A stretch of DNA of 64,000 bases from Bradyrhizobium sp. dw_411 (GCF_018449695.1 NZ_JAAVUY010000016.1:102614-166613), one strand, 5' to 3'; shown: positions 7,284 through 16,875, counted from the stretch's first letter. Notes: generated from the letters alone by a model not told the origin. Numbers and translations are program-made.

Positions 7284-8603
7284 TTGTTCAAAGATAAGCC
7301 AGATAGCGAAGACACGACTTTTTTAAACTGGACCGAGCGGCGCTTATATAAACGGCTATTCACTCCAAGCGCCACTTTCGATGAAGCCCTTCGGTTTTAC
7401 AATTCGGTCGCCGCAGATGGACGGCCTTTCCCGAAGGCGTGGGAGATCAGGGTCCTGGAGTTGGGGGTGGCTGCTCACCCCGATCGTCAGGACATGCGCG
7501 AACGTTTGGAATCCTTGCGCGCTGGAGAGGGCAAGGCAGCCCTGTCTGCGGCCGAGGCAAAAGCGCTCCTCGAAGTGGCGAACCGTCTGCCGACCGAAGG
7601 CTTGACGGATGAGGAGAAAATCCAGCTCGTCCTGCTTCTCGATGGCAAAAGCGGCCTGACTGAAGGGCTGCAGCTTTATTCGTCATTAACCGAGCGCGGC
7701 ATTTCGTTCCGACCGGAATGGGAAGAAAAAGTTTTAGAGCTCTCTTTGGCAAATGAGCCGGAGCGCGTGGACACCCTTGGACGCTACCGTCAGGTTCTGC
7801 TGATATTGGGCAAGCCTGTGCCGGCCGACATCGAACGCCGTTACGGCGAACTGACGCTCAAGGAAGAGCATGGTTTCGATCATCAACAAGCGGCTTTTCA
7901 GTATCATGGAAAAACCGGACTGAAGGATACCGATCCCGAATTTCGCGTACTTGCCGAGCGTGTTCGAGCATTTTCCATGACCTCGTATGAGCGGATGCAT
8001 GCGCTCTACCAGGCGGTCGACTTTATCGAGCGGGCAGCAATCCCCGGGGCCATTGTTGAATGCGGTGTCTGGAGAGGCGGCAGCATGATGCTGGTCGCTC
8101 ATCGCTTGTTGGCCCTGGGACGCACGGATCGCGACCTTTATCTGTTCGACACCTATGAAGGACTGCCACGTCCCGACGAGACAAAGGACGTGGACGTATG
8201 GGGCAACCGAGCTATCGATGGCTGGCTTCCCCGTCAAACCAGCGAAGAGAGCAGCCATTGGGCCGAGGCCAGCCTGGAAGATGTACGCGCCAATATTCTT
8301 TCGACAGGCTATCCGGAGGAGCGGTTGCATTTTGTCAAAGGCATGGTCGAGCGGACCATTCCGGATGGAGCTCCGCCGGATATTGCCTTGCTACGCCTTG
8401 ATACCGATTGGTACGCATCGACCAAACATGAAATGGAGCATCTTTTCCCGCGTCTGGCCCGCAATGGAATATTGATCATCGACGATTACGGCCATTTCGA
8501 AGGTGCGCGTCAGGCCGTGGACGAATACATTTCCGCGCACGATCTGCCGCTGCTGCTTAACCGTATCGATTATAGCGGACGGCTGGCCATCAAGACCGGT
8601 TAG
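7284..8603 (+). CDS. TylF/macrocin O-methyltransferase-like protein with N-terminal helical repeats
   Basis: The 439-residue protein has two parts. Residues about 31-190 form two diverged copies of a roughly 60-residue helical repeat (compare 32-80 with 127-188). Residues about 200-439 are a TylF-type SAM methyltransferase: GAIVECGVWRGGSMML is the SAM-binding loop, YLFDTYEGLP is typical of the family, LRLDTDWYAST carries metal-binding Asp residues, and IDDYGHFEGARQAVDEY closes the site. Such enzymes O-methylate sugars. The repeats reappear at the C-terminus of the Wzt protein at 25776-26861, which suggests work on the same glycan. The TTG start at 7284 is uncertain. Confidence 0.8.
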   Translation: MFKDKPDSEDTTFLNWTERRLYKRLFTPSATFDEALRFYNSVAADGRPFPKAWEIRVLELGVAAHPDRQDMRERLESLRAGEGKAALSAAEAKALLEVANRLPTEGLTDEEKIQLVLLLDGKSGLTEGLQLYSSLTERGISFRPEWEEKVLELSLANEPERVDTLGRYRQVLLILGKPVPADIERRYGELTLKEEHGFDHQQAAFQYHGKTGLKDTDPEFRVLAERVRAFSMTSYERMHALYQAVDFIERAAIPGAIVECGVWRGGSMMLVAHRLLALGRTDRDLYLFDTYEGLPRPDETKDVDVWGNRAIDGWLPRQTSEESSHWAEASLEDVRANILSTGYPEERLHFVKGMVERTIPDGAPPDIALLRLDTDWYASTKHEMEHLFPRLARNGILIIDDYGHFEGARQAVDEYISAHDLPLLLNRIDYSGRLAIKTG

Positions 8604-8675
8604 GTCGGGACCGGCGGTCCATGGCCTGAGCCCAATGTGTCGCGATCGCGGTCCGGTCGCGCGCAGGATCGCGAG

Positions 8676-9560
8676 CTAACGCGGGGAAATCCGCCGCCGC
8701 ACGCCTTGCGTCAGCCGGGAAATCCAGACGCGCGTTAAATCCACAAAGCTCACAGAATCGAAAGAAAGGCTTGTTCCGTAGTGAACGTCCGCATTTGTTG
8801 GCATGCGCACGAGGTCGCTTTGCACGATCTTTTCAAAAGCTGGATCGATCGAGAGTGAGGTCGAGGTTTCCATCGGTACGCGGAACGGATCGGAAGAGGT
8901 GCGTCTGTAGACCACCTCGACTCCGACGTCGGTGAAGGTCGCATTCCTGTAGCCCATGGTCTTTAATGCATCGGGAACGGCGTGCTCCGCGCCCAGCGTG
9001 ACTTCCTGCAGCAGCAACGCATACCGGTTCGCGGGCAGGACGGTGCTGAAGAAAAGCGGATCATAGCGATACAGCGCGTGGTTCAGATACCCAGCCATCG
9101 GCAGGTCGTGATAGCAAACGCCATTGATTTTCGTCAGCGTGTGGATGGTCTGGAACGCCCGGAGCTGGTTGAAGACATGCTCCGTCGTGCCGAGATTGAT
9201 GACCAGATCGAACTGCTCGATCAGACCCGGGCCGGGCTCGTGAATATTCAGATCGAACAGAATGGTATTGGTGGCGTGGAAAATATCGAGCGCCTTGTAC
9301 TGAAAACCCGCCAGCAGGAGCAGGTCTCCGAGAAATCCGTTGTCGGCAATTTTTTGAAGAGCTTCCGGCGGCACATCTTCCGGTCGTTTGGCCCCGGGAA
9401 ACCGATCGGCATAAAAGGAAAGAAAAGCACGGGAAGCCTGCTGGTCCTTGTCGCCAAACAGCTGGGTTGCGCCGATGTCGCAGATGCTGCTCCCCGGGGG
9501 CAAGGCTCCCGTCGCGGTGAGATGCTTCAGCCGTTCAAGGGTCTTTGGAGACGATCCCAT
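8676..9560 (-). CDS. Methyltransferase-like protein of unrecognised subfamily
   Basis: The 294-residue protein has a Rossmann-like opening, SSICDIGATQLFG near residues 21-33, resembling SAM motif I, then LFDLNIHE, FDLVINLGTTEHVFNQLRAF and GVCYHDLPMAGYLNH. The NLGTTEHVFNQ region and a late ETSTS motif recur in the protein at 24958-25779, so the two are paralogues. I do not recognise a named family; a SAM-dependent methyltransferase acting in glycan assembly is the best guess. The ATG at 9560 has a good AAGGA site; the longer frame adds 36 unlikely residues. It is divergent from the next gene. Confidence 0.65.
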   Translation of the reverse strand: MGSSPKTLERLKHLTATGALPPGSSICDIGATQLFGDKDQQASRAFLSFYADRFPGAKRPEDVPPEALQKIADNGFLGDLLLLAGFQYKALDIFHATNTILFDLNIHEPGPGLIEQFDLVINLGTTEHVFNQLRAFQTIHTLTKINGVCYHDLPMAGYLNHALYRYDPLFFSTVLPANRYALLLQEVTLGAEHAVPDALKTMGYRNATFTDVGVEVVYRRTSSDPFRVPMETSTSLSIDPAFEKIVQSDLVRMPTNADVHYGTSLSFDSVSFVDLTRVWISRLTQGVRRRISPR

Positions 9561-9908
9561 GGCATATCCTTCTCGAGCCTCAGAGGGATAGGCCTCCGGT
9601 TTCTCGGTCAATCTGCGCTTGCATCCGCGCACCCCGGTGGGGGACACGCCCTGCGATGGCGACGACAAAACGTCGCGGCGAATTAGCCCTCCGAATTGCC
9701 ACGCCGTCTCTCATTCTGCAATAGAAGCTTGGCCGGGACTTCGGACGCCGAAGCACTAGACTTTGGGCAGGGAAGCTGTAAGCGATGCTTCCGTGGCCCG
9801 GAATAAGAGCAATGGCGCCGCCGATTATGTGATATTTGGCCGTGTGGGCCGGTTCCGGCGGGAAGCGGCCCGCTCTTGTCCCGCAGCAATAAATCTGCAA
9901 GCCCGAGG
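9561..9908. other. Divergent intergenic region
   Basis: About 350 bases separate two divergent surface-glycan genes and must carry both promoters. I could not identify convincing -35/-10 pairs. No ORF or repeat is supported. Confidence 0.4.
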
Positions 9909-11942
9909 ATGCGGATCCCAGAGATGAGCGACAGGCTAAAAGTCAGGTTTTTGACGGTTATCTGGGGCACTCGATACATCGAGGAGTTCGCGAAGGTGTC
10001 GTTGCCGTCATATCTGGCGGCGGGCAACCTTCCGTTCATGGCGGCGGAAACCGATCTCGAAATCGTCGTCATGACTTCGATGGAAAGCCGGGACAAGTTC
10101 GAAGAGCGGGATTACCTCGACAAGCTGAAGGCGTTTTGTACGGTTCGCTACATCCTGATCGACGATCTGATTACCAACGGAAATTACGGCGTCACGCTGA
10201 CACTGGCCTATGCGCGCGGAATTCGCGACAGCGGGCCCGAGCAAACCAATACGCATTTCGTCTTCATGAATTCCGACTTCGTTCTGGCGGAGGGCTCGCT
10301 CAAGACGCTGGTCGCAAAGTTGCGAGAGGGGCATCGCGCCATCATGGCGCCTTCGCTGCGCGCCTGTTCCGAGGCTGTCGTTCCCGTGCTGATCGATGCA
10401 GTCGATCAGGCCAGTGGCACATTGACCATGTCGCCACGGCCGATGGTGCAACTGGCATTCGACAATCTGCATCCCACCGTGATCGGCAAGACGGTCACGC
10501 AGGATTTCGTCACCTGCACCAATCACAATCAGATCTACTGGCAAGTCGACAGGAAGACGCTGCTGGGCCGTTACCATCTGATCTTCATGCTGGCGATCAA
10601 GCCCGAAGTGCCGATGGGGCTTGTGAACTCCTATTGCGATTACGGGCTCATTCCGGAGCTGGTTCCGTCGGGGGATTTTTCGATCATCGACGATTCCGAT
10701 GGGTTCTTCATGCTCGAGTTGCAATCGGCGGAGCAGGAGAAAGGCTACCTGCGATGTGCATACACGTCGCCGGAACAGATCGCCGCTGAACTGTCCAGTT
10801 GGGCGACGCGCGAACACCGGCGTTTCGCCGAGGTGGATGTCGTTTTCCGATCGGGCGATCTGCCGGCAGGACTGGCGCAAGTTCGCGCAGAGGCGGCGAG
10901 GTTCATGTCGGAGTTGAATCGACACATGACACCGCCGCCGGACCATGTCGATCACTTCTATTGGACCTCAGGGGTTCAGGCGTGGGCTTCGACCAAATTT
11001 CCCGGTGTCGCACCGGTGCTTCCGCCGGAAATTGCCAGTGAGGCCCGGTTGTTTGCTCAGCCCAGCTCGGGTGTGGAAGCTCCCCCCGCAAGGGATCGAT
11101 CTGCCGAATTCAGGAGATCGTTGCTCCAGCTCTATACCGCTCTGATCGGATTCGTTCGCCGTAACATCGGGGTCATCCCGGATGTTCCGATCTGGCACTA
11201 TCTCTGGCTCGATTCCCGGCTGATTCTGAACTGGATCAACTCGATTGCGGGCCACGCCGGTCAAAAGAATGCGCTGGTATGCGACGACACCAGTCCTCTA
11301 TTGCTTTCGCTGCGAAAGCATATGCCGATCGAACGTCATTTTGGCCTGGAAGAACTTGTATCGGGGGCCGCGATCCCGGCGTCCGGATATGACATTTCAG
11401 ATCAGGCAGCCGGGGCTGGAGACGGCATATTGGCCGATCAAAAGTTCGATCATATCCTGGTGCATGTCCGCCGGACAGAACTGCCGAATTTGCGGAAAGC
11501 GCTGGAGTGGGCTGAGAAGTGCATCAAGCCTGATGGGACCATCGCGGTTTATATCGAGAACCGCAGTGCGGAAGATTATGAAGGTAATTTTTCAATCGAA
11601 CTGGCGCAGTCGGTCCAGAACCTGCTACCTGTAAACTGGCTCGGGCTTCGGTTGAACGCCAGTTTTGCCGGGGGCAGGGTCAAGCGCCGGTTGAGGTCGA
11701 GGGAACGATTCCTGTTCCGCTTTATGTGGCCTTCGTCAGCCGCAAGATTGCCGCTGGCGATGTTTGCGGGATTGTTGTGGTCGGCGGTCGCAGCGCTGAC
11801 AACCGTAAACAACTTTCGGCTGAGGAACCGGTCGTCAGAATGTCTGGATTATTGTAGCAGCGCCTTGCTGTGTCTGAACGGTCTCCCCGAGGGCGGTGCC
11901 ATGACAGCATCGCCATCCGAGGCGCGGCGCACCGCAGCGTAG
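9909..11942 (+). CDS. Large glycosyltransferase-like protein with C-terminal methyltransferase-like and membrane segment
   Basis: The protein is about 677 residues. The N-terminal 300 look like a GT-A fold: VRFLTVIWGTRYIEEF at the start, then THFVFMNSDFVLAEGSL, where NSD may replace the usual DxD metal motif. The middle is unassigned. The C-terminal part has VRRTELPNLRKALEWAEK and CIKPDGTIAVYIEN, which resemble the late strands of a SAM methyltransferase, then a hydrophobic stretch (LAMFAGLLWSAVAALTTV) that could anchor it in the membrane. I do not recognise a named family. The start is uncertain: candidates are 9876 (TTG), 9909 and 9924. The gene sits alone between divergent and intergenic regions. 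Confidence 0.6.
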   Translation: MRIPEMSDRLKVRFLTVIWGTRYIEEFAKVSLPSYLAAGNLPFMAAETDLEIVVMTSMESRDKFEERDYLDKLKAFCTVRYILIDDLITNGNYGVTLTLAYARGIRDSGPEQTNTHFVFMNSDFVLAEGSLKTLVAKLREGHRAIMAPSLRACSEAVVPVLIDAVDQASGTLTMSPRPMVQLAFDNLHPTVIGKTVTQDFVTCTNHNQIYWQVDRKTLLGRYHLIFMLAIKPEVPMGLVNSYCDYGLIPELVPSGDFSIIDDSDGFFMLELQSAEQEKGYLRCAYTSPEQIAAELSSWATREHRRFAEVDVVFRSGDLPAGLAQVRAEAARFMSELNRHMTPPPDHVDHFYWTSGVQAWASTKFPGVAPVLPPEIASEARLFAQPSSGVEAPPARDRSAEFRRSLLQLYTALIGFVRRNIGVIPDVPIWHYLWLDSRLILNWINSIAGHAGQKNALVCDDTSPLLLSLRKHMPIERHFGLEELVSGAAIPASGYDISDQAAGAGDGILADQKFDHILVHVRRTELPNLRKALEWAEKCIKPDGTIAVYIENRSAEDYEGNFSIELAQSVQNLLPVNWLGLRLNASFAGGRVKRRLRSRERFLFRFMWPSSAARLPLAMFAGLLWSAVAALTTVNNFRLRNRSSECLDYCSSALLCLNGLPEGGAMTASPSEARRTAA

Positions 11943-11949
11943 AGCAGTG

Positions 11950-12170
11950 GATACCAGTTCGCGTGAAGAAAACGCGTCAAAACAAAAGGGTGGAGGCTTA
12001 TCGGCTCTGCTTCAATCAGAACCGATAAACCTCTAGCAAAATCAGGTCCGGGTGCAGCGAACCCTCGCGCTTTTCGCCGTGGGGCAGAGGCAGGCTGAAA
12101 ATCGCTTGAAGCGGCAATCCTGGGACGCGGGTTCGATTGCCACGCACTTTGCGTCCCGTTGCCCGATCGG
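11950..12170. repeat. Probable dispersed repeat with long imperfect hairpin
   Basis: GAGGCTTATCGGCTCTG (from 11993) faces CAGAACCGATAAACCTC (to about 12033), giving a long imperfect stem. It lies beside the segment GAAGAAAACGCGTCAAAACA, which I recall from many Bradyrhizobium intergenic regions. No gene is seen in 11943-12313 apart from the promoter-like sequence noted separately. Boundaries are rough. Confidence 0.4.
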
Positions 12171-12262
12171 CTGAGATTTGCCGGCTGCGGCATCGCCTGT
12201 CAGACAATCCAATAAATTCGCGTTCTTAGGGGTTTGTTAACCCTATTTTACCTACTTCATTA

Positions 12263-12268
12263 TATAAT
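12263..12268 (+). promoter_or_regulatory. TATAAT-like -10 box before the small membrane protein
   Basis: A perfect TATAAT lies in an unusually AT-rich stretch about 45 bases before the ATG at 12314. No good -35 hexamer sits at the normal spacing (TTGTTA at 12234-12239 is 23 bases away), so this is only a candidate. Confidence 0.3.
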
Positions 12269-12313
12269 GAATCTCGAATCACATATTGCTCTCGTCAACC
12301 TGGAGCGGCTGCA

Positions 12314-12706
12314 ATGTCGGATTTTCTAGACACTGCGGGTTTGGTTGTTGCGTTGTTGTGTACCCAACTGGTCTTCACCTTGTACGGCGCCGGCGTAAGG
12401 CGGCCGTTTGGGCATCTTCCAAGAATCCCGGACGTTCCTCGCTACCTGTGGCGCGCGCGCAAAGCGGTCATGGCGCTGGACTCCGTCTTCGCACTATTTG
12501 TGTTCGTCATGATGCTCAGTTTGTTCAGCCGCATGAACGGGTTTGCGTTTATCTTTTTCTCGGGCGTGTTCTTTGTGCTGGGAGAAGCGCTCACCTACAA
12601 GATCCGACTGGTGCCTTCCTTCTTCGCGTCTCTGGTTCTTGCCGCTCTTGCGGTGACGCTCGTTTGGCCAGGTGTACCGGCGACGCTGATCGTCGCTGCA
12701 GGCTAG
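12314..12706 (+). CDS. Small four-helix membrane protein, unknown function
   Basis: The 130-residue protein has about four hydrophobic segments: near 8-25, 55-72, 75-92 and 100-125. Between the first two is a basic loop with PFGHLPRIPDVPRYLWRARK, probably cytosolic. A GGAGCGG ribosome site precedes the ATG. I recognise no family or catalytic motif. Neighbours are surface and secreted protein genes, so an envelope role is possible but unproven. Confidence 0.65.
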   Translation: MSDFLDTAGLVVALLCTQLVFTLYGAGVRRPFGHLPRIPDVPRYLWRARKAVMALDSVFALFVFVMMLSLFSRMNGFAFIFFSGVFFVLGEALTYKIRLVPSFFASLVLAALAVTLVWPGVPATLIVAAG

Positions 12707-12996
12707 CGCGTCGAATCTCCCGGTAGCGGCGATCATTATCGCCATTGCGCCAATCTCGGCGATTGCGCGGGAAAGACCTTGGGCTGTACCCCACCCGAGG
12801 TTTATCGATGAAAAACAACTCGTTATTGCGATGTACTTCCATGCTGAGCTGTGGAGAACCAGAGGTTGTCCAAGCATTGATCGGCACGGGAGTTTAAGGG
12901 AAGCTGGGAAAGCGGCATGGCGGATCGAATCAGTTCGGAGTGAAATCCGTCAGGCTCCGTGTCCGGTTTCGGTTGGTCCGCGAGGCCTTGCATTAA

Positions 12997-15900
12997 ATGT
13001 CGATCAAAGTTCGCTTCGACTTGAATATCTCGGAAGTCCCCGCCGAGGTCGCGCCCGCGGCCGGTTTGGTCGATTACGACATTGATGCCGGCTACGGAGA
13101 AACCGGCTGGCAAATTCCGGGATCGCACGATCTCGGCCCGTCAGTCCTATCCTCACTTGTTTCCCCGGGCGATCCGGGGACTGTGCTTGCCGCGACCGGC
13201 GGTGATGAGTCCGCCAACGTCAGTGAAGGCGTGTCAGCCTACTTGTTCGCCTCGTCTGACGGCTCATTGGATCCGGCGCGTCTGGCGGTGGCTTCCCTTG
13301 ATGTGCCTGTCAACGAACACAGCATGGGTTCTGGTGGCGTCATCGGGCAAGACGTTAATGGCGGCTATCCCAGCACCGGTCTCCATATAGCCCCGCCCAT
13401 CGACCGCAGTTTCGTGGCGACATCGGCCGCTTTGTTCGCTCTGACGCCGCCGGTACCTGCGATAGCCACTCTGGCGAGCCTGACGCCGGCTCTCTTCGGG
13501 ATTCACGGCGCGGAAGCCGGTATTGGCCCTGGCGGTGCTGCCGGAGCCGTCGTCCCACAGCAAATATCTCACGCTGGATCGGATGCAACTGCGCTCGCCG
13601 GGAGCGCGGCCGTTCCAATGAGCCTGGAGAATTCAGAAACAGGATCGCCTATCGCCAACGCCGGCGTCGGGTCGGGCGGCGCGACCGCGGCCCAGGTGCG
13701 GCAGGCGCTCGACGAGAGTGGCTCGAGCGGCACCGGCGCCGGCATCAAGGTCGGCGTACTCTCGGACAGCTTCAACGATCTCGGCGGCGCTGTCGCCGAC
13801 GAGGCGAATGGCGCGCTGCCGTCCGCCTCCAATATCCAGGTGATCAGTGATCTCGCTTCGGGCGGCACCGATGAAGGCCGCGCGATGATGCAGATCATCC
13901 ACGACATCGCGCCCGGCGCCAGCCTCGCATTCTACACTGCATTCAACAGCGAGCAGGATTTTGCCAACGGTATTCTTGCGCTGGCGGCCGCGGGCTCCAA
14001 GGTCATCGTCGACGATGTGAGCTATAGCGATGAGCCGTTCTTCCAGAACGGCGTGGTGGCGCAGGCGATCCAGACCGTGGAAGCGGAAGGCGTCACTTAC
14101 GTTACCGCGGCCGGCAATGACGGCAGCAACGGTTACCAGGCCGCCTGGACGCCGATATCGGGGTCGTTCGACGGAACGTTCTTTACGGATGCGGAAAGTT
14201 TCGGGGGCAGTGGCATCCAGACCGTCACGATAAATACCGAAGGAACCGGGGCTACCGTTCCTTTGGTGCTGGAATGGGATCAGCCCTACGGTGCGGCTAC
14301 CGCCGATCTGCAGGTTCTGGTTTTTCATAATGGCACCCTGATCGGCCAATATTCGAACCGGAACTCCGGCCAGGAACTCAACAACCCCCTGGTGATGGTG
14401 CCGTTCAGCGCTTCGGGGACTTACCAGATCGCAATCGAGAATCTGTCCGGGCCCAATCCCGGCCTGATCAAGGAGATTACCGAGGGCGACGGTCTACCGG
14501 CGACGATCAGCGGTGCGAATGCCGGCACTGTCGTCGGCCACGCCATGACACCCGGCGCCATCTCCGCAGGCGCGGTGAGTGTCGCCGCTACGCCGGCCTT
14601 TGGCTTCAATCCCGCGATCAACGAAAGCTTCTCGTCATCGGGAGCCGGGAGCGAGCTTTTGTTCGCCAACAACGGCACGAGACTGTCTTCGCCTGATGTG
14701 CTCAGCCCGGTGACGGTCTCCGGCCTGGACGATATCGCGACGACGGTTATCGGAAACCTCGGCGATTTCTACGGCACCTCGGCGGCGTCGGCGAGCCTGG
14801 CCGGCGTTGCCGCGCTGATCTTGTCGGCCAATCCGACCCTGACCCCGGCGCAGGTCGAACTGATCATGGAGGAGAGCGCGCTGCCGATGGCGAACTCGGC
14901 CGTGAGTGGGGCAGGGCTGGTACAGGTCGATCCGGCCGTCGCCGACGCGCTTAATTTCAACTTGAATTTGAGACTCATTGGCGCAGGTGATTTCAAGGCG
15001 GGTGGCAACGCAAATCTTGCCTGGCAGGACGGAAGCGGCGTGGTGCTCTGGCTCGGCAGTGGCACTGGATTGACCGAGTCCGTTGTTCCCGGCGCATCGA
15101 TGGGCGCGGCCTGGACCGCGGATGGCGTCGGAGATTTCAACGGCGACGGAAATGCCGATCTGCTGTGGACCAACGCCAGTGGACAGGCCGCAATTTGGGA
15201 AATGAATGGCTCCAGCCTTGCAGGCTTTGGCGTCTCCGCCGGCCAGATGGGGACTGCCTGGCAAGTTGCCGGCATTGGTGATTTCAACGCTGACGGCCAT
15301 TCGGATATTTTGTGGACGAACTCCTCCGGGCAGGCGGCGGTCTGGACCATGAATGGGACCGCGCTCGCTGGCTTCGCCGTTTCGAATGGCGCGATGGGGT
15401 CCGCATGGCACGTCGTCGCGGTCGGCGACTTCAACGCCGACGGCCACAGCGATGTGCTGTGGGAAAGCACGTCAGGGGCTTTTGCGACCTGGGAAATGAA
15501 CGGCGCGAATCTTTCGGGATTTTTCGCAAATGTCGGTCAGGTCGGTCCCGGCTGGGAAGTTGCCGGTGTCGGACATTTCAGCGGCGCCGCGGACAGCACG
15601 TCCGATATTGTCGTGGTGAATAGCCTTACCAACCAGGTGCAGATTTGGCAGATGGCAAACGGCGTGATCGCCGACGTCATCAACCCTTCCGGACTGTACG
15701 GAATGGAGTGGCACCTCGCGGCCGTCGGCAATTTCGCCGGTGACGCCAACAGCGATCTGTTGTGGATCAGTACCAGCGGCGCCGCCAGCCTTTGGGAGAT
15801 CCAGGGCTCGTCCGTCCATGCGGTCTCCCTGAGCGCCCCGATGGGCCCCAATCTGCAACTGAGCAGTTCGGTAACGGTTTCCTCGGTGCAACTCAATGAC

Positions 15901-16875
15901 GCGGCGGGTCAGCAGGCAGATTTGCTCGGCGGCGCTGTAACGTTCACCGGGACGATTGCCGCAGGCGCGACGCTCGAATTGACCGCTGCCTCTTCCGAAG
16001 CGATAAGCTTCGGCGGCTCGACGGGTACGCTGATACTCGACCATTCTGCCACATTCAGCGGGGAAATATTTAATCTTGCCGGCAACGGCAATTTATCCAG
16101 CTCGGATCAAATCGATCTGAAAGACATCGCGTTCGGGCCAGACACGGTGAGTGCGTTCATCGGCAATTCCACCGGAGGCACGTTGACGATCACCGATGCC
16201 CAAGGTCACGTCGCAAACATCCTGCTGGCCGGCAATTACACGGATTCCACGTTTTCACTCTCCAGCGACGGAAATGGCGGCACCATCGCGATCGATCCGC
16301 CGGCCGCGAATGCCGCCAGCGGCACGTTGTCGTTCAACGAAACCGATTCCGTGAGCACGCCGACCGCGAGCGTCTCGCCGCATAATGGCGGGGCCGGCTA
16401 CCTCGGTAGTTTCACCGTGGATGCTGTCGATACCGCCAGCGGACAGGAGACGATAGGGTGGCATTTTAATTTTGATTCCGGCCCTGCTGTCCAGACGATT
16501 ACCCAGTCTTACGATGTGACCGTTGCGGCCCATCAGGCCAACGGCACGAACAGTACTGTGTCGCAGACGATCGCTGTGACGATCGGAGGATCGGGCCCGG
16601 ACACATTCGTGTTCAAGCCGGGCTTCGGCACCGATGTCATTGCGAACGCCAAAGGCTCGGACACGATCGAGCTGGATGGGTTCGCATCGGTCGCCAACGC
16701 TGGCCAGTTGCAGACGCTTTTGACCGAGGCCCAGGCGGGGGTGTCCCAATCGCTGTTTCAGGCCGTTAATGGCGGCCACGATACAATGATCAACCTCGGT
16801 AACCACGACAGCATCATGCTGGCCAACGTCAAGATCGCCGACTTGCATGCCAGCAACTTCATCATTCATGCATGA
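12997..16875 (+). CDS. Secreted subtilase-like protein with FG-GAP repeats and type I secretion-like C-terminus
   Basis: This is a 1292-residue exoprotein. Residues about 1-245 are low-complexity (Gly/Ala/Ser). A subtilisin/sedolisin-like domain spans about 250-650, with an Asp in GVLSDSFND near 257 and the Ser in GTSAASASLAG near 595. At the place of the subtilisin HGT motif it has DEGRAMMQIIHDIAPGA near 291-307, closer to the Glu/Asp arrangement of sedolisins. Residues about 665-965 are around six FG-GAP/VCBS-like repeats of the type GDFNADGHSDILW. Then come beta-rich segments and a tail with GSGPDTFVFKPGFGTDVI, common in proteins that I believe use type I secretion. There is no N-terminal signal peptide, which agrees with that route. 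The transporter is not in the window. Confidence 0.8.
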   Translation: MSIKVRFDLNISEVPAEVAPAAGLVDYDIDAGYGETGWQIPGSHDLGPSVLSSLVSPGDPGTVLAATGGDESANVSEGVSAYLFASSDGSLDPARLAVASLDVPVNEHSMGSGGVIGQDVNGGYPSTGLHIAPPIDRSFVATSAALFALTPPVPAIATLASLTPALFGIHGAEAGIGPGGAAGAVVPQQISHAGSDATALAGSAAVPMSLENSETGSPIANAGVGSGGATAAQVRQALDESGSSGTGAGIKVGVLSDSFNDLGGAVADEANGALPSASNIQVISDLASGGTDEGRAMMQIIHDIAPGASLAFYTAFNSEQDFANGILALAAAGSKVIVDDVSYSDEPFFQNGVVAQAIQTVEAEGVTYVTAAGNDGSNGYQAAWTPISGSFDGTFFTDAESFGGSGIQTVTINTEGTGATVPLVLEWDQPYGAATADLQVLVFHNGTLIGQYSNRNSGQELNNPLVMVPFSASGTYQIAIENLSGPNPGLIKEITEGDGLPATISGANAGTVVGHAMTPGAISAGAVSVAATPAFGFNPAINESFSSSGAGSELLFANNGTRLSSPDVLSPVTVSGLDDIATTVIGNLGDFYGTSAASASLAGVAALILSANPTLTPAQVELIMEESALPMANSAVSGAGLVQVDPAVADALNFNLNLRLIGAGDFKAGGNANLAWQDGSGVVLWLGSGTGLTESVVPGASMGAAWTADGVGDFNGDGNADLLWTNASGQAAIWEMNGSSLAGFGVSAGQMGTAWQVAGIGDFNADGHSDILWTNSSGQAAVWTMNGTALAGFAVSNGAMGSAWHVVAVGDFNADGHSDVLWESTSGAFATWEMNGANLSGFFANVGQVGPGWEVAGVGHFSGAADSTSDIVVVNSLTNQVQIWQMANGVIADVINPSGLYGMEWHLAAVGNFAGDANSDLLWISTSGAASLWEIQGSSVHAVSLSAPMGPNLQLSSSVTVSSVQLNDAAGQQADLLGGAVTFTGTIAAGATLELTAASSEAISFGGSTGTLILDHSATFSGEIFNLAGNGNLSSSDQIDLKDIAFGPDTVSAFIGNSTGGTLTITDAQGHVANILLAGNYTDSTFSLSSDGNGGTIAIDPPAANAASGTLSFNETDSVSTPTASVSPHNGGAGYLGSFTVDAVDTASGQETIGWHFNFDSGPAVQTITQSYDVTVAAHQANGTNSTVSQTIAVTIGGSGPDTFVFKPGFGTDVIANAKGSDTIELDGFASVANAGQLQTLLTEAQAGVSQSLFQAVNGGHDTMINLGNHDSIMLANVKIADLHASNFIIHA

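Noticed and set aside
12224..12268. Full sigma-70 promoter before the small membrane protein
   Set aside because: The TATAAT is good, but the nearest TTGTTA is 23 bases upstream, too far for a normal promoter. I kept only the -10 box as a low-confidence feature.
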